From: Microbacterium sp. SORGH_AS_0428
GTDB taxonomy: Bacteria > Actinomycetota > Actinomycetes > Actinomycetales > Microbacteriaceae
Assembly: GCF_031453615.1 (NCBI RefSeq)
Contig: NZ_JAVIZT010000001.1
Span: 1,116,001-1,180,000, forward strand
Length of the DNA: 64,000 nucleotides
Reading direction: 5' to 3'
Under the pieces are notes generated by a model, which did no database searches, was not told the DNA's origin, and worked only from the letters and a program-made list of their open reading frames with translations. Of the stretch, positions 1 through 7,872 are shown piece after piece. The position numbers and the translations under genes were made by a program. Within the stretch, counting starts at the first letter, position 1. Each line of letters begins with the position of its first letter.

Positions 1-347
1 GCCAGCGAGTAGGGATGCTCGTACGTCGAGGCGATCGTCACGCCGAAGCCGAGCCGGTCGGTGACGGCGGCCATCGCGGGAATCTGCAGGAGCGGGTTGC
101 CCACGGGGATCTGGGCGGCGTCGCGGAGCGCGGGTGCCGCGGAGTCCCGGTAGACGTCGTAGACCCCCAGCACATCGGCGAGGAAGATCGCGTGGAAGCC
201 GCCGCGCTCGAGCAGCTGGGCGAGCTCGGTCCAGTACGCGAGCCTGTTGTACTCGTCGGCGCGGTTGTCCGGGTGACGCCAGAGCCCGGGGGCCTGGTGC
301 GTGACGCAGCTCATCTCGAACGCGTTGAGGATGAGGGGCTTGCTCAT
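1..347 (-). CDS. NtaA/DmoA-type FMN-dependent monooxygenase (N-terminal part, truncated by window edge)
   Basis: About the first 115 residues are present, beginning MSKPLILNAFEMS and running off the left edge. The pattern GLWRHPDN..., AQLLERGGFHAIFLADVLGVYD and IPAMAAVTDRLGFGVTIASTYEHPY is typical of bacterial luciferase-like monooxygenases of the NtaA/SnaA/DmoA group. These use FMNH2 from a partner reductase to attack small S- or N-containing compounds. The second of two adjacent ATG codons is chosen because GGAAGG lies 7 bases before it. The gene is divergent from the sugar transporter at 555. The substrate cannot be told, and no dedicated flavin reductase adjoins it here. Confidence 0.85.
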   Translation of the reverse strand, partial: MSKPLILNAFEMSCVTHQAPGLWRHPDNRADEYNRLAYWTELAQLLERGGFHAIFLADVLGVYDVYRDSAAPALRDAAQIPVGNPLLQIPAMAAVTDRLGFGVTIASTYEHPYSL

Positions 348-554
348 CATCCGTCCTTCCTGCCGGCGGGCGCCGTACGGCCGGAAAACTAGCAGCGCGA
401 TTCGGGCCCGCCCACGTCGGTCCGACACACGCGTTCATGCGGCATCGCGCATGACGTTTCCTTACGATCCGCGGTGCACGCCCGCCGGCCCCCGTGCAGG
501 ATGGCGGACCGTGCGGTCCACAGCCCGCACTCTCCCCCACCCGAGAGGCCCGTC

Positions 555-1869
555 ATGTCCGCTTCCTCCCGCCGCATCCTGCGCCGGCTCGCCGTCCCCG
601 CAACGCTCGCGGTCACCGCCCTCGCCCTCGCATCCTGCGCGGGCGGATCCGCTGCGGCGGACGGCGGCGACAAAGAGCTCACCGTCCTGCTGATCTCGTC
701 GCACGAGGGCGCGTCGAAGCTGCTCGCCGAGCGCTACGAGGCCGAGACAGGGATCAAGATCAACCCCGTCATCGTGCCCTACGACGAGATCGGCAACACC
801 CTCGCGCTCGATCAGCAGTCGGGCGCGAACACGATCGACGTCGCCGCGCCCTGGTACGTGTCGATCGGCGACCTGGCCGATGCCGGCGCCATCCAGGACC
901 TCACCGACTGGATCGACAGCGACGCCGATCTGAAGACCGACGATTTCATTCCCTCGATCTACGATCCGTACAGCCTGGTCGATGGACGCCGGTACGGGCT
1001 CCCGTTCGACGGCGACACGCACGTGCTGTTCTACAACAAGGAGATCCTGGCGCGGAACGGCTTCACCCAGCCGCCCGCCACCTGGGACGAGTACATCGAG
1101 CAGTCCCGCGCGATCACCGCGAACGAGAGCGCGAACGGCGTCTACGGCAACGTGATCTTCGGTCAGAAGTCGCCGCTCATCCTGGGCGCCAGCTTCGCGA
1201 ACCGTCTCGCGGGCTTCGGCGGCGAGTTCGTCGACGCCGACGGCAAGCCCGTCATCAACTCCCTCGAGGCGATCGCTGCCGCCCAGTCGCTCGCCGACGC
1301 CCTGCCCTCCGCTTACCCCACCCCCGCCGAGACCGCCTTCGGCGAGGGCAACTCGGCCTGGTACGCGGGGCACGCGGCCTTCATCGAGAACTGGACCGAC
1401 CTCGGGGTGGGGTCCGAGACCAACCCCGACTCCACGGTCAAGGGCGAGTGGGGCGTGACGCTGCTGCCGGTCGGCGGCGACAACACGACCTCCCGGGGCC
1501 TCCCTCGTCGCGGGCTTCACGTGGGTGGTCGCCGCGAACACCCAGAAGACGGATCTCGCACGCGACTTCATCGCCTGGGCGTCTTCCAGCGACATCAACA
1601 AGGAGCTCCTCGTCGCGGATCCCCAGACGGGCATCGATCCCAACCGGATCTCCTCGCTCGAGAGCGAGGCGTACGGCACCGCATACCCCGACCTGCAGCG
1701 CGTGAACCGCGCCACGCTCGACGGCGCGCTCGCCTGGCCGACCGGAAAGAACGCCACGCAGGCCGCGGAGGTGCTCACGGACGAGCTGGCCAAGCTGGTC
1801 GCGGGCGAGGTCACCGCCAAGGAAGCCCTCGACGCCACCCAGGCGGAGTGGGAAGAGCTCCTTGGCTGA
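555..1869 (+). pseudogene. Sugar ABC transporter substrate-binding lipoprotein, family 1, with a +1 frameshift
   Basis: Extracellular solute-binding protein of a CUT1 carbohydrate transporter. A lipoprotein signal peptide is seen (RRILRR, hydrophobic core, lipobox LASC with Cys28), followed by a typical binding-protein body. The frame is intact to about 1490 (…LPVGGDNTTS). It then continues one frame over as GASLVAGFTWVVAANT… to the stop at 1867-1869. The run TCCCGGGG at 1491-1498 holds one base too many; removing it gives a 437-residue protein of normal family length. It may be a sequencing error or a real inactivation. GAGAGG precedes the ATG. The two permease genes follow without a gap, so this is the first gene of the operon. 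No ATP-binding subunit is encoded nearby, as is usual where a shared MsiK-type ATPase serves several importers. Confidence 0.85.
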
Positions 1870-2779
1870 CGCTCTCACGCCCGCGCGCCCGCGCCGCATC
1901 CCTCGGGGTCCGGCGTGGGCGCACCGCGCGCTCGTGGCACCCAGCGTTCTAGCCCTCGTCGTGCTGGGCGTGTATCCGCTGCTGTTCATCCTCGGCGCGG
2001 CGTTCACCGACTCCTCGCTCGGCCGGCCGTTCCAGGAGTGGGTGGGCACCGAGACCATCGAGAAGGTGCTCGGGGATGCGGATGCGGTCGCGACCCTCGG
2101 TCGCACCCTCGTGTACGCCCTCGGGGTGTCGGTGGTGAGCCTCGCGTTGGGCGTCGTGGCTGCGCTCGCGCTTCACGGCGCGGTGCGCAGCGGCTCCCTC
2201 GTGCGCACGCTCCTGCTGCTGCCGCTCATCACACCGCCGGTCATCGTCGGAACGCTGTGGAAGCTCGTCTACAACCCCGGCGGCGGGCTCCTCGCGACCG
2301 TGCTCGGGTTCTTCGGCGCTCCCCGCGACGCGATCGCCCCGCTCTCCTCCACCACGTGGGCCCTGCCCGGCATCGCACTCGCGGATGTGTGGGAGTGGAC
2401 GCCGCTGGTCGCCCTGCTCGTGTTCACGGCGCTGCTCGCACAGGACGCCCAGACGCTCGAGGCGGCGCGCCTGGACGGCGCGCACGGGTTCGCCCTCTTC
2501 CGGCACATCACGCTCCCCGCGATCTCGGGCGTGGTCGCGGCGGCCTTCTTCATCCGCCTCGTGCTGGCGTTCAAGGTCTTCGACCTCGTCTTCATGATGA
2601 CCTCGGGAGGTCCGGGGCAGGCCACGACCACGACGTCCTACCTGATCTACCAGGCGGCCCTGCGCGAGTTCGACCTCGGCAAAGCCGCCGTCATCACCCT
2701 GCTGCTCGCCGTCCTCGTGACCGTCGCCACCCTTCCCTTCGCCCTCGTGGCGCGCAGATTGCAGGCCAACCATGAGTGA
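1862..2779 (+). CDS. Sugar ABC transporter permease, MalF-like
   Basis: Inner-membrane subunit of the CUT1 importer, 305 residues with about six hydrophobic segments. The EAA loop that contacts the ATPase is visible near residues 200-220 (TLEAARLDGAHGFALFRHI). The TTG start at 1862 overlaps the end of the binding-protein gene by 8 bases and has GGAAGAG before it. The end overlaps the next permease by 8 bases. Such overlaps point to translational coupling, so a frameshift in the upstream gene could lower expression of this one. The transported sugar is not evident from the sequence. Confidence 0.9.
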   Translation: MADALTPARPRRIPRGPAWAHRALVAPSVLALVVLGVYPLLFILGAAFTDSSLGRPFQEWVGTETIEKVLGDADAVATLGRTLVYALGVSVVSLALGVVAALALHGAVRSGSLVRTLLLLPLITPPVIVGTLWKLVYNPGGGLLATVLGFFGAPRDAIAPLSSTTWALPGIALADVWEWTPLVALLVFTALLAQDAQTLEAARLDGAHGFALFRHITLPAISGVVAAAFFIRLVLAFKVFDLVFMMTSGGPGQATTTTSYLIYQAALREFDLGKAAVITLLLAVLVTVATLPFALVARRLQANHE

Positions 2780-3614
2780 TCTCCTCGTCTCCCGGCGTCC
2801 GCGTGCGTCTCGACGCAGCATCCTGTCCACCGTCGTGCTCGCCGCGCTGGTGCTGTTCTTCGTGGTGCCGTTGCTGTACCTGGTGTCGGTATCGCTCATG
2901 GGCCGCAACGAGACGGGTCAGGGCGTGCTGATCCCTGCGGTGCCGCAATTCTCGAACTGGACCGAGGTGCTCACGCAGTCGGACCTGCTGCGCGGCATCG
3001 CCAACTCCCTGATCGCCGCGATCGGTGGCGCCGTCGTCTCCCTGCTGATCGCGCTGCCGGGAGCCTGGGCGATGGTGCGCTTCCGCACCGGCGGCGCGAC
3101 GCTGGCGGGCACGATCATGAGCCCGTGGCTGCTGCCGCCGATCGTCGCGGTCGTGCCGCTGTTCACCCTGCTGCGCCTGCTCGGCGCCAACAACACGCTG
3201 TGGGGCCTGACGCTGGTCTACGCCCTGGTCAACGTGCCGGTCGCGATCTGGCTGTTGGAGGGGTTCCTGCGCAAGCTCCCGATCGAGATCGAGGAGGCGG
3301 CGCGGATCGACGGCGCCGGCTCCGTCCGCGTGCTGGTGTCTGTCGTCGCCCCGCTGGTCGCTCCCGCGCTCGTCGCGGTGGGCATCATCGCCGGGGTGCT
3401 GAACTACAACGAGTTCCTGCTCGCGACGTTCCTGACCCAGTCGCCGGATGCCCGAACCCTGCCGGTGGTGCTCTCGCTGTTCTACGGGGAACGCACCCCT
3501 CACGTCGGCAAGATCGCGGCCGCATCCGTCATCGGGGTGATCCCCGTCTTCGCGGCCGCCGTGTTCCTGCAGCGGTGGCTCGTAGGAGGCCTCACCTCCG
3601 GCGCGGTGCGCTGA
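2772..3614 (+). CDS. Sugar ABC transporter permease, MalG-like
   Basis: Second inner-membrane permease of the same importer, 280 residues with six predicted helices. The EAA motif (EIEEAARIDGAGSVRVLVSVVAP) lies near residues 175-195. The ATG at 2772 lies inside the end of the preceding gene. The last 23 bases overlap the 3' end of the convergent GNAT gene, and no terminator hairpin stands between them. Confidence 0.9.
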   Translation: MSDLLVSRRPRASRRSILSTVVLAALVLFFVVPLLYLVSVSLMGRNETGQGVLIPAVPQFSNWTEVLTQSDLLRGIANSLIAAIGGAVVSLLIALPGAWAMVRFRTGGATLAGTIMSPWLLPPIVAVVPLFTLLRLLGANNTLWGLTLVYALVNVPVAIWLLEGFLRKLPIEIEEAARIDGAGSVRVLVSVVAPLVAPALVAVGIIAGVLNYNEFLLATFLTQSPDARTLPVVLSLFYGERTPHVGKIAAASVIGVIPVFAAAVFLQRWLVGGLTSGAVR

Positions 3615-4119
3615 GCGCCACCGAGCCGCCGGTGAGGAGCTTCCGCATCCGGAAGTTCGTGAGCGCGACGCCCTCCTTGATCGGCCGTTGCTCTCTGACG
3701 ATCTCGAACCCGACGCTCTCGAAGAAGAGACGTGCTGCCACGCTGACGTCGGAAGTGAGCTCCGCGATCCCTGACGACCGCGCCCGGGACTCGATGAACG
3801 CCAGAAGCGAGCGGGCGATTCCGCGGCGGACATGTCGAGGAGAGACGAAGAGCATATCGATGTAGCCGTCCTGCCCGACGTCTGAAAATCCGACCACCTC
3901 GTCGCCTGCGACGGCGACGATGCTGCCTCGCCCGCTCATCGCCTCATCCCACGCGGGCAGGTCACGCCGGCCCGGCCTCGCCCACGCCTCGATCTGCTCG
4001 GGTGTGTAGTGCGCCGATGCCGTCTGCGTGATCGCGTCGGTGAACACGGCGAGCGTCGCTGCCGCGTCGGCCGATGAGTAGGGGCGCAAAGCGACGCGGA
4101 GCGCGGCGGAATCGTCCAT
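3592..4119 (-). CDS. GNAT family N-acetyltransferase
   Basis: A 175-residue single-domain acetyltransferase. The acetyl-CoA-binding motif A is seen as MLFVSPRHVRRGIARSLLAF (R-x-x-G-x-A), followed by the late-strand signature AARLFFESVGFEIVREQ. The resemblance is to the YafP-like group, whose substrates are varied; none is assigned here. ATG 4119 is used because the frame upstream lacks another good start. Its 3' end overlaps the sugar permease on the opposite strand by 23 bases. Confidence 0.8.
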   Translation of the reverse strand: MDDSAALRVALRPYSSADAAATLAVFTDAITQTASAHYTPEQIEAWARPGRRDLPAWDEAMSGRGSIVAVAGDEVVGFSDVGQDGYIDMLFVSPRHVRRGIARSLLAFIESRARSSGIAELTSDVSVAARLFFESVGFEIVREQRPIKEGVALTNFRMRKLLTGGSVALSAPRRR

Positions 4120-4184
4120 CCCACAAATGTCCCATGCTCGCTGGGCGGCAGGCGTCGTGTTTGCGCGACGGCGGCACCCGATGC

Positions 4185-5657
4185 TCAGGCGAAGGGGTTG
4201 GGCGTGAGCGTGTACTTGGTCTGCAGGTACTCGTGGATGCCCTCCGCGCCGCCCTCGCGGCCGAGACCCGAGGACTTCCACCCGCCGAACGGGCCGGCCG
4301 CGTTGGAGACGACGCCCACGTTGAGCCCCATCATCCCCGTCTCCAGGCGCTCGATCATGCGCTGGCCCCGCGCGAGGTTCTCGGTGAAGACGTACGACAC
4401 CAGTCCGTACTCGGTGGCGTTGGCGAGGGCTACCGCCTCGTCCTCGTCGTCGAAGGGGACGATCGCCAGAACCGGGCCGAAGATCTCCTCGCGCAGGATG
4501 TCGCTTCCCGCCGCGACGTCGGAGACGACCGTGGGCTCGAAGAACGTGCCCTCGCGCGGGATCGCCGCTCCACCCGTGCGCACGCTCGCGCCGCGCGAGA
4601 CCGCATCCGAGACGAGCGCCTCCGCCTTCGCCACCGCGCGGTCGTCGATGAGCGGACCGATCGCCACGCCTTCCTCGGTGCCGCGACCGACCCGCATCGC
4701 CTGCACCCGTTCGGTGACGCGACGCGTGAACTCCTCCGCGACGCTGCGGTGCACGAGGAAGCGGTTCGCGGCGGTGCACGCCTGACCGATGTTGCGGAAC
4801 TTCGCCAACAGCGCCCCCTCCACGGCCTTGTCGAGGTCGGCGTCGTCGAAGACGAGGAAGGGCGCGTTGCCGCCGAGCTCCATCGAGGTGCGCAGTACGC
4901 CGCCGGCAGCCTGCTCCAGCAGCTTCACGCCGACGGGCGTCGAGCCCGTGAACGACAGCTTGCGCAGGCGCGGGTCACGGATGATCGGTTCCGACACGGC
5001 GCCGGAGTGCGACGTGGTGATGACGTTGACCACGCCGTCCGGAAGACCCGCATCCTGCAGCAGCTGGGCGAAGTAGAGCGTCGTCAGCGGGGTGAGCTCG
5101 GCCGGCTTGATGACCACCGTGCAACCCGCGGCGAGCGCGGGGGCGATCTTGCGCGTCGCCATCGCGAGCGGAAAGTTCCAGGGGGTGATGAGGTAGCACG
5201 GGCCGACGGGGTGCTGCGAGACGATCATGCGACCGGTGCCCTCGGGGTTGGCGCCATAGCGTCCCTGCACGTGGGCGGCCTCTTCGCTGAACCACCGCAG
5301 GAACTCGCCGCCGTACACGACTTCACCGCGGGCCTCGGCGAGCGGCTTGCCCATCTCGATCGTCATGAGCAGCGCGAACTCCTCCTTGCGCTCCTGCAGC
5401 AGATCGAAGGCACGCCGCAGCAGCTCCGCCCGCTCGCGCGCCGGGGTCCGCGACCACGACTCGAACGCGTCGACGGCCGCATCCAGTGCCGCGGCGCCGT
5501 CGGCGACCGTGGCGCTCGCGATCGTCTTCACGACCGCGTTGGTGGCGGGATCGCGCACGTCCAGCGTCTGGGCGTCGGATGCGTCGCGCCATTGGCCGCC
5601 GATGAACAGCTGCGAGCGGACGCGGGCGAGCAGGTCGGTCTCGGTGAGTGCGGTCAT
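4185..5657 (-). CDS. gabD: NAD(P)-dependent succinate-semialdehyde dehydrogenase
   Basis: A 490-residue aldehyde dehydrogenase oxidising succinate semialdehyde to succinate, the last step of GABA degradation into the TCA cycle. Seen: cofactor loop ITPWNFPLAMATRKIAPAL, general-base Glu in MELGGNAPFLVF, catalytic Cys in NIGQACTAANRFLVH, and the C-terminal signature EEIFGPVLAIVPFDDEDEA. GGWKSSGLGREGG and the C-terminal IHEYLQTKY are typical of GabD. No GABA aminotransferase gene is present in the window, so a role in other semialdehyde routes is possible. The 5' end faces the MarR gene across 290 bases. Confidence 0.88.
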   Translation of the reverse strand: MTALTETDLLARVRSQLFIGGQWRDASDAQTLDVRDPATNAVVKTIASATVADGAAALDAAVDAFESWSRTPARERAELLRRAFDLLQERKEEFALLMTIEMGKPLAEARGEVVYGGEFLRWFSEEAAHVQGRYGANPEGTGRMIVSQHPVGPCYLITPWNFPLAMATRKIAPALAAGCTVVIKPAELTPLTTLYFAQLLQDAGLPDGVVNVITTSHSGAVSEPIIRDPRLRKLSFTGSTPVGVKLLEQAAGGVLRTSMELGGNAPFLVFDDADLDKAVEGALLAKFRNIGQACTAANRFLVHRSVAEEFTRRVTERVQAMRVGRGTEEGVAIGPLIDDRAVAKAEALVSDAVSRGASVRTGGAAIPREGTFFEPTVVSDVAAGSDILREEIFGPVLAIVPFDDEDEAVALANATEYGLVSYVFTENLARGQRMIERLETGMMGLNVGVVSNAAGPFGGWKSSGLGREGGAEGIHEYLQTKYTLTPNPFA

Positions 5658-5817
5658 CTCGGCTCTCCTCGGTCAGGTCGTCCCGCCGTCGGGACCTGCC
5701 CATTCTCATCCGCCGGCAGGCGGCCGGCATTCGCCCGCGCGGCGCGCCCCCGCATCCGGCCTCGCCGCCGTGTACAGCATGTGGTGCCGCTGCAGCGCGC
5801 CCGCCCCTGGGCCGCCG

Positions 5818-5884
5818 GTCGGAGATTCGTGCCGCCGTCGGAGATTTCGCCGCGCATCCTCCGACGGCGCGCGGATTCTCCGGC
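5818..5884. repeat. 67-bp four-armed intergenic repeat, copy A
   Basis: First of four copies with the layout 7-12-7-15-7-12-7: GTCGGAG, 12-base spacer, GTCGGAG, 15-base centre, CTCCGAC, 12-base spacer, CTCCGGC (one change in the last arm). Arms 1/4 and 2/3 are inverted pairs about the exact centre, so the element can form nested hairpins. It lies between gabD and the MarR operator. The others are at 7071, 34008 and 35036. Confidence 0.85.
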
Positions 5885-5903
5885 GCTCGCGCGCAGATCA
5901 CGT

Positions 5904-5940
5904 GTCAACCAGTTGACTCATGATGTGTCAACTGGTTGAC
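5904..5940. promoter_or_regulatory. Tandem palindromic operators before the MarR gene
   Basis: Two 14-bp palindromes, GTCAACCAGTTGAC (5904-5917) and GTCAACTGGTTGAC (5927-5940), are exact reverse complements of each other. Their centres are 23 bp apart. Arms GTCAAC/GTTGAC with a 2-bp centre suit a winged-helix dimer of the MarR type. The second site overlaps the likely start of the MarR gene, which argues for autoregulation. Confidence 0.8.
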
Positions 5941-5947
5941 TCATGGT

Positions 5948-6385
5948 GTGGCCGAACGGATCTCCTTCACCCTGCATGAGCTCGTCGCGACCGTCGACGC
6001 GTTCGCGGATGCCCGCCTGCGCGGCACCTACGGGATCTCGATCGGCGACTTCATCTACCTCGCCACGATCGCCGATCAGCAACCGCTCGATCTGACCTCG
6101 CTGGCGCGGTGCCTCATGGTCACGAAGGCCGCCGTCAGCAAGCGGATGCCGCATCTCGCCGAGGCGGGGTGGGTGCGCACCTCGAACGGTCCGGGGCGCC
6201 GCATCCTCGTCGGGCTGACGGATGCGGGCGCGAGCCTCGTCGAGCGCGCCGGCGGCGAACTCGACGCCGAGTTCATGGGCCTCTTCGACGATCCGCGCCT
6301 GATCGACACCGGAGTCGATCGCGCTGTGCTCGCCCGTCAGCTGGAGGTGCTGACGGAGCTCGTCCGAGAGAAGGAGTCCCCGTGA
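5948..6385 (+). CDS. MarR family transcriptional regulator
   Basis: About 145 residues with a winged-helix core: LTSLARCLMVTKAAVSKRMPHLAEAGWVRT (recognition helix region) and wing GPGRRILVGLTDAGASLVERA. The GTG at 5948 is preferred; a TTG at 5936 inside the second operator is the only earlier in-frame choice after a stop at 5921. Two palindromic operators sit at the promoter. Its stop overlaps the GTG of the following oxidoreductase (GTGA), so the two form one unit, probably a redox- or quinone-responsive regulator with its target. The pair is bracketed by 67-bp repeats. Confidence 0.85.
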   Translation: MAERISFTLHELVATVDAFADARLRGTYGISIGDFIYLATIADQQPLDLTSLARCLMVTKAAVSKRMPHLAEAGWVRTSNGPGRRILVGLTDAGASLVERAGGELDAEFMGLFDDPRLIDTGVDRAVLARQLEVLTELVREKESP

Positions 6386-7050
6386 GCACCAGGATCGTCG
6401 TCATCGTCGGCACCCCACTGCCCGACACCCTCAACCACGCCCTCGCCGCCTCGTACACGGATGCGGCCCGCGCCGCCGGTGCCGAGGTGCGCGTGATCGA
6501 CCTCGCGATCGAGGAGGCCCCCGCTCACCCGCGCACGGCGGGCGAGGTGCGGATGCCCCGCACGTCCGAGGACGCGCCCCTGGACGCGGTCGCGGCGCGA
6601 GCGATCGAGGACATCGCGTGGGCGGAGCATCTCGTGTTCTTCTTCCCGCAGTGGTGGGGCACGTATCCCGGCGCCCTCAAGGTGTTCATCGACCGTGTCT
6701 TCCTGTCGGGGTTCGCGTTCCGCTACCGCCCGACCGGGCCCCTGTGGGACAAGCTCCTCACCGGCCGCACCGCCCGCATCGTCATGACGATGGACTCGCC
6801 GCGCGCGTGGAACGCCGTCGTGTACCGCCACGCCGCGGAGACGAGCCTTCGCAACGCGGTGCTCGGCTACTGCGGGGTGCGCACGATCGGCGTGACCCGT
6901 TTCGACCAGGTCCGCCACCGCAGCGACGAGACGCGTCGGGCGTGGATCGCCGAGGCGGCCCGACTGGGCGCGCGGGATGCGGGGCGTCCAGTCCGACGCC
7001 GCATACCCGCGGGCGCAGGAGCGGGTGCGGGGGCCGGGGCCGGCGTCTGA
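6382..7050 (+). CDS. NAD(P)H-dependent oxidoreductase, flavodoxin-like fold (quinone reductase/MdaB type)
   Basis: A 222-residue flavoprotein expected to reduce quinones or similar electrophiles by two electrons with NAD(P)H. Seen: VVIVGTPLPDTLNHALAASY at the N-terminus, the core WAEHLVFFFPQWWGTYPGALK, and FIDRVFLSGFAFRY around residues 110-125. Translation is coupled to the MarR gene by a 4-base overlap. The last dozen residues are an alanine-glycine run (from about 7010) beyond the conserved domain, encoded by a G-rich repeat; this looks like slippage of the 3' end. The substrate is unknown. Confidence 0.85.
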   Translation: MSTRIVVIVGTPLPDTLNHALAASYTDAARAAGAEVRVIDLAIEEAPAHPRTAGEVRMPRTSEDAPLDAVAARAIEDIAWAEHLVFFFPQWWGTYPGALKVFIDRVFLSGFAFRYRPTGPLWDKLLTGRTARIVMTMDSPRAWNAVVYRHAAETSLRNAVLGYCGVRTIGVTRFDQVRHRSDETRRAWIAEAARLGARDAGRPVRRRIPAGAGAGAGAGAGV

Positions 7051-7070
7051 CGCGCCGCCGAACTCACTCG

Positions 7071-7137
7071 GTCGGTGATTCACGCCGATGTCGGAGGATG
7101 CGGCGCGGATCCTCCGACATTGCGCACATTCTCCGAC
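7071..7137. repeat. 67-bp four-armed intergenic repeat, copy B
   Basis: Same length and orientation as the copy at 5818. Arms are GTCGGTG (one change), GTCGGAG, CTCCGAC and CTCCGAC at offsets 1, 20, 42 and 61. It starts 21 bases after the oxidoreductase stop, so copies A and B bracket the MarR-oxidoreductase pair. Confidence 0.85.
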
Positions 7138-7140
7138 CGG

Positions 7141-7220
7141 CACACCTCGCGCCCGCCCGCCACACCTCGCGCGCGCCCGCCACACCTCGCGTCCGACCGC
7201 CACACCCAGCGCCGGGCGGC
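7141..7220. repeat. 20-bp tandem repeat, three good copies and one degenerate
   Basis: Unit CACACCTCGCGCCCGCCCGC begins at 7141, 7161 and 7181 with one to three changes; a fourth, degenerate unit runs 7201-7220. It directly follows the 67-bp repeat in the convergent gap before the 3' end of the PNPOx-family gene at 7225. No coding role is seen. It is too short and uninterrupted to be a CRISPR. Confidence 0.8.
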
Positions 7221-7224
7221 TGAC

Positions 7225-7872
7225 TCAGCCCGGCAGGTGTCGGCAGATCCAGCCGCCGCCGTCCTCGCGCACGTATTCGAGGCGGCGGCTGGCGGCGGCG
7301 GGATGCGACGTCCAGAACAGCATGCGCCGAGGGCGCACGGCGTAGCCGATCCAGCCGTCGGGCTGCGCCGGATGCGGGTTCGCCGCGGCGAACGCCGCCC
7401 ATTGCCGCTCCCGGCGCGCACGCGGCTGGCGGGCGTACTCGGCGGTGTTCAGCCAGGCGAGCTGGCGCAGGTAGTCGGAACGGCCCGCGTAGGCGCGGGC
7501 GATCTCATCCTCCTCCGCGACGGCCGCGGTCCCCTGCACGACGAGCTGGTGCGTGAATCCGGGCCAGAGCACGGTCAGCGCGACCCGCGGATTCAGGCTC
7601 AGCTCCCGCACCTTCCGGCTCGCCGCATCCGTGTGGAAGAAGAAGCGCTGCCCGTCGAACTCGGTCAGCATGACGGTGCGCGCGCGGGGGAAGCCCTCCT
7701 CGTCGACGGTGGAGAGCGTCATGAGGGCGCGTTCCTCGCCCTCACCGGGCAGCCAGGAAGCCGCGAGGGCCAGGGGGTCGCGTGGCGGGTCGTCGGCGTG
7801 CACCGGATCGGTGGTCACGTCGATGCGCGGCACCCGGAGGGCGACGACGTCGGATGCGGGAGGGCCGGTCAT
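7225..7872 (-). CDS. pdxH: Pyridoxamine 5'-phosphate oxidase family protein, PdxH-like
   Basis: A 215-residue FMN protein. Seen: ALMTLSTVDEEGFPRARTVMLTEFDGQRFFFHTDAASRK (FMN-binding strands), LNPRVALTVLWPGFTHQLVVQG, and a C-terminal dimer region ending WICRHLPG that resembles the RL-P end of PdxH. PdxH oxidises pyridoxine or pyridoxamine phosphate to PLP. The genetic context is unlike PLP salvage: the start overlaps a creatininase gene by 4 bases, in an operon with an FAD oxidase, so a catabolic paralogue is possible. Family assignment is firm; the exact substrate is inferred. Confidence 0.75.
   Translation of the reverse strand: MTGPPASDVVALRVPRIDVTTDPVHADDPPRDPLALAASWLPGEGEERALMTLSTVDEEGFPRARTVMLTEFDGQRFFFHTDAASRKVRELSLNPRVALTVLWPGFTHQLVVQGTAAVAEEDEIARAYAGRSDYLRQLAWLNTAEYARQPRARRERQWAAFAAANPHPAQPDGWIGYAVRPRRMLFWTSHPAAASRRLEYVREDGGGWICRHLPG

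Noticed and set aside
4074..5939. A 621-codon open frame opposite gabD
   Set aside because: Antisense to a clear aldehyde dehydrogenase gene, no recognisable domain.
7141..7220. Possible CRISPR array
   Set aside because: Units are contiguous 20-mers without spacers, and no cas genes are near.
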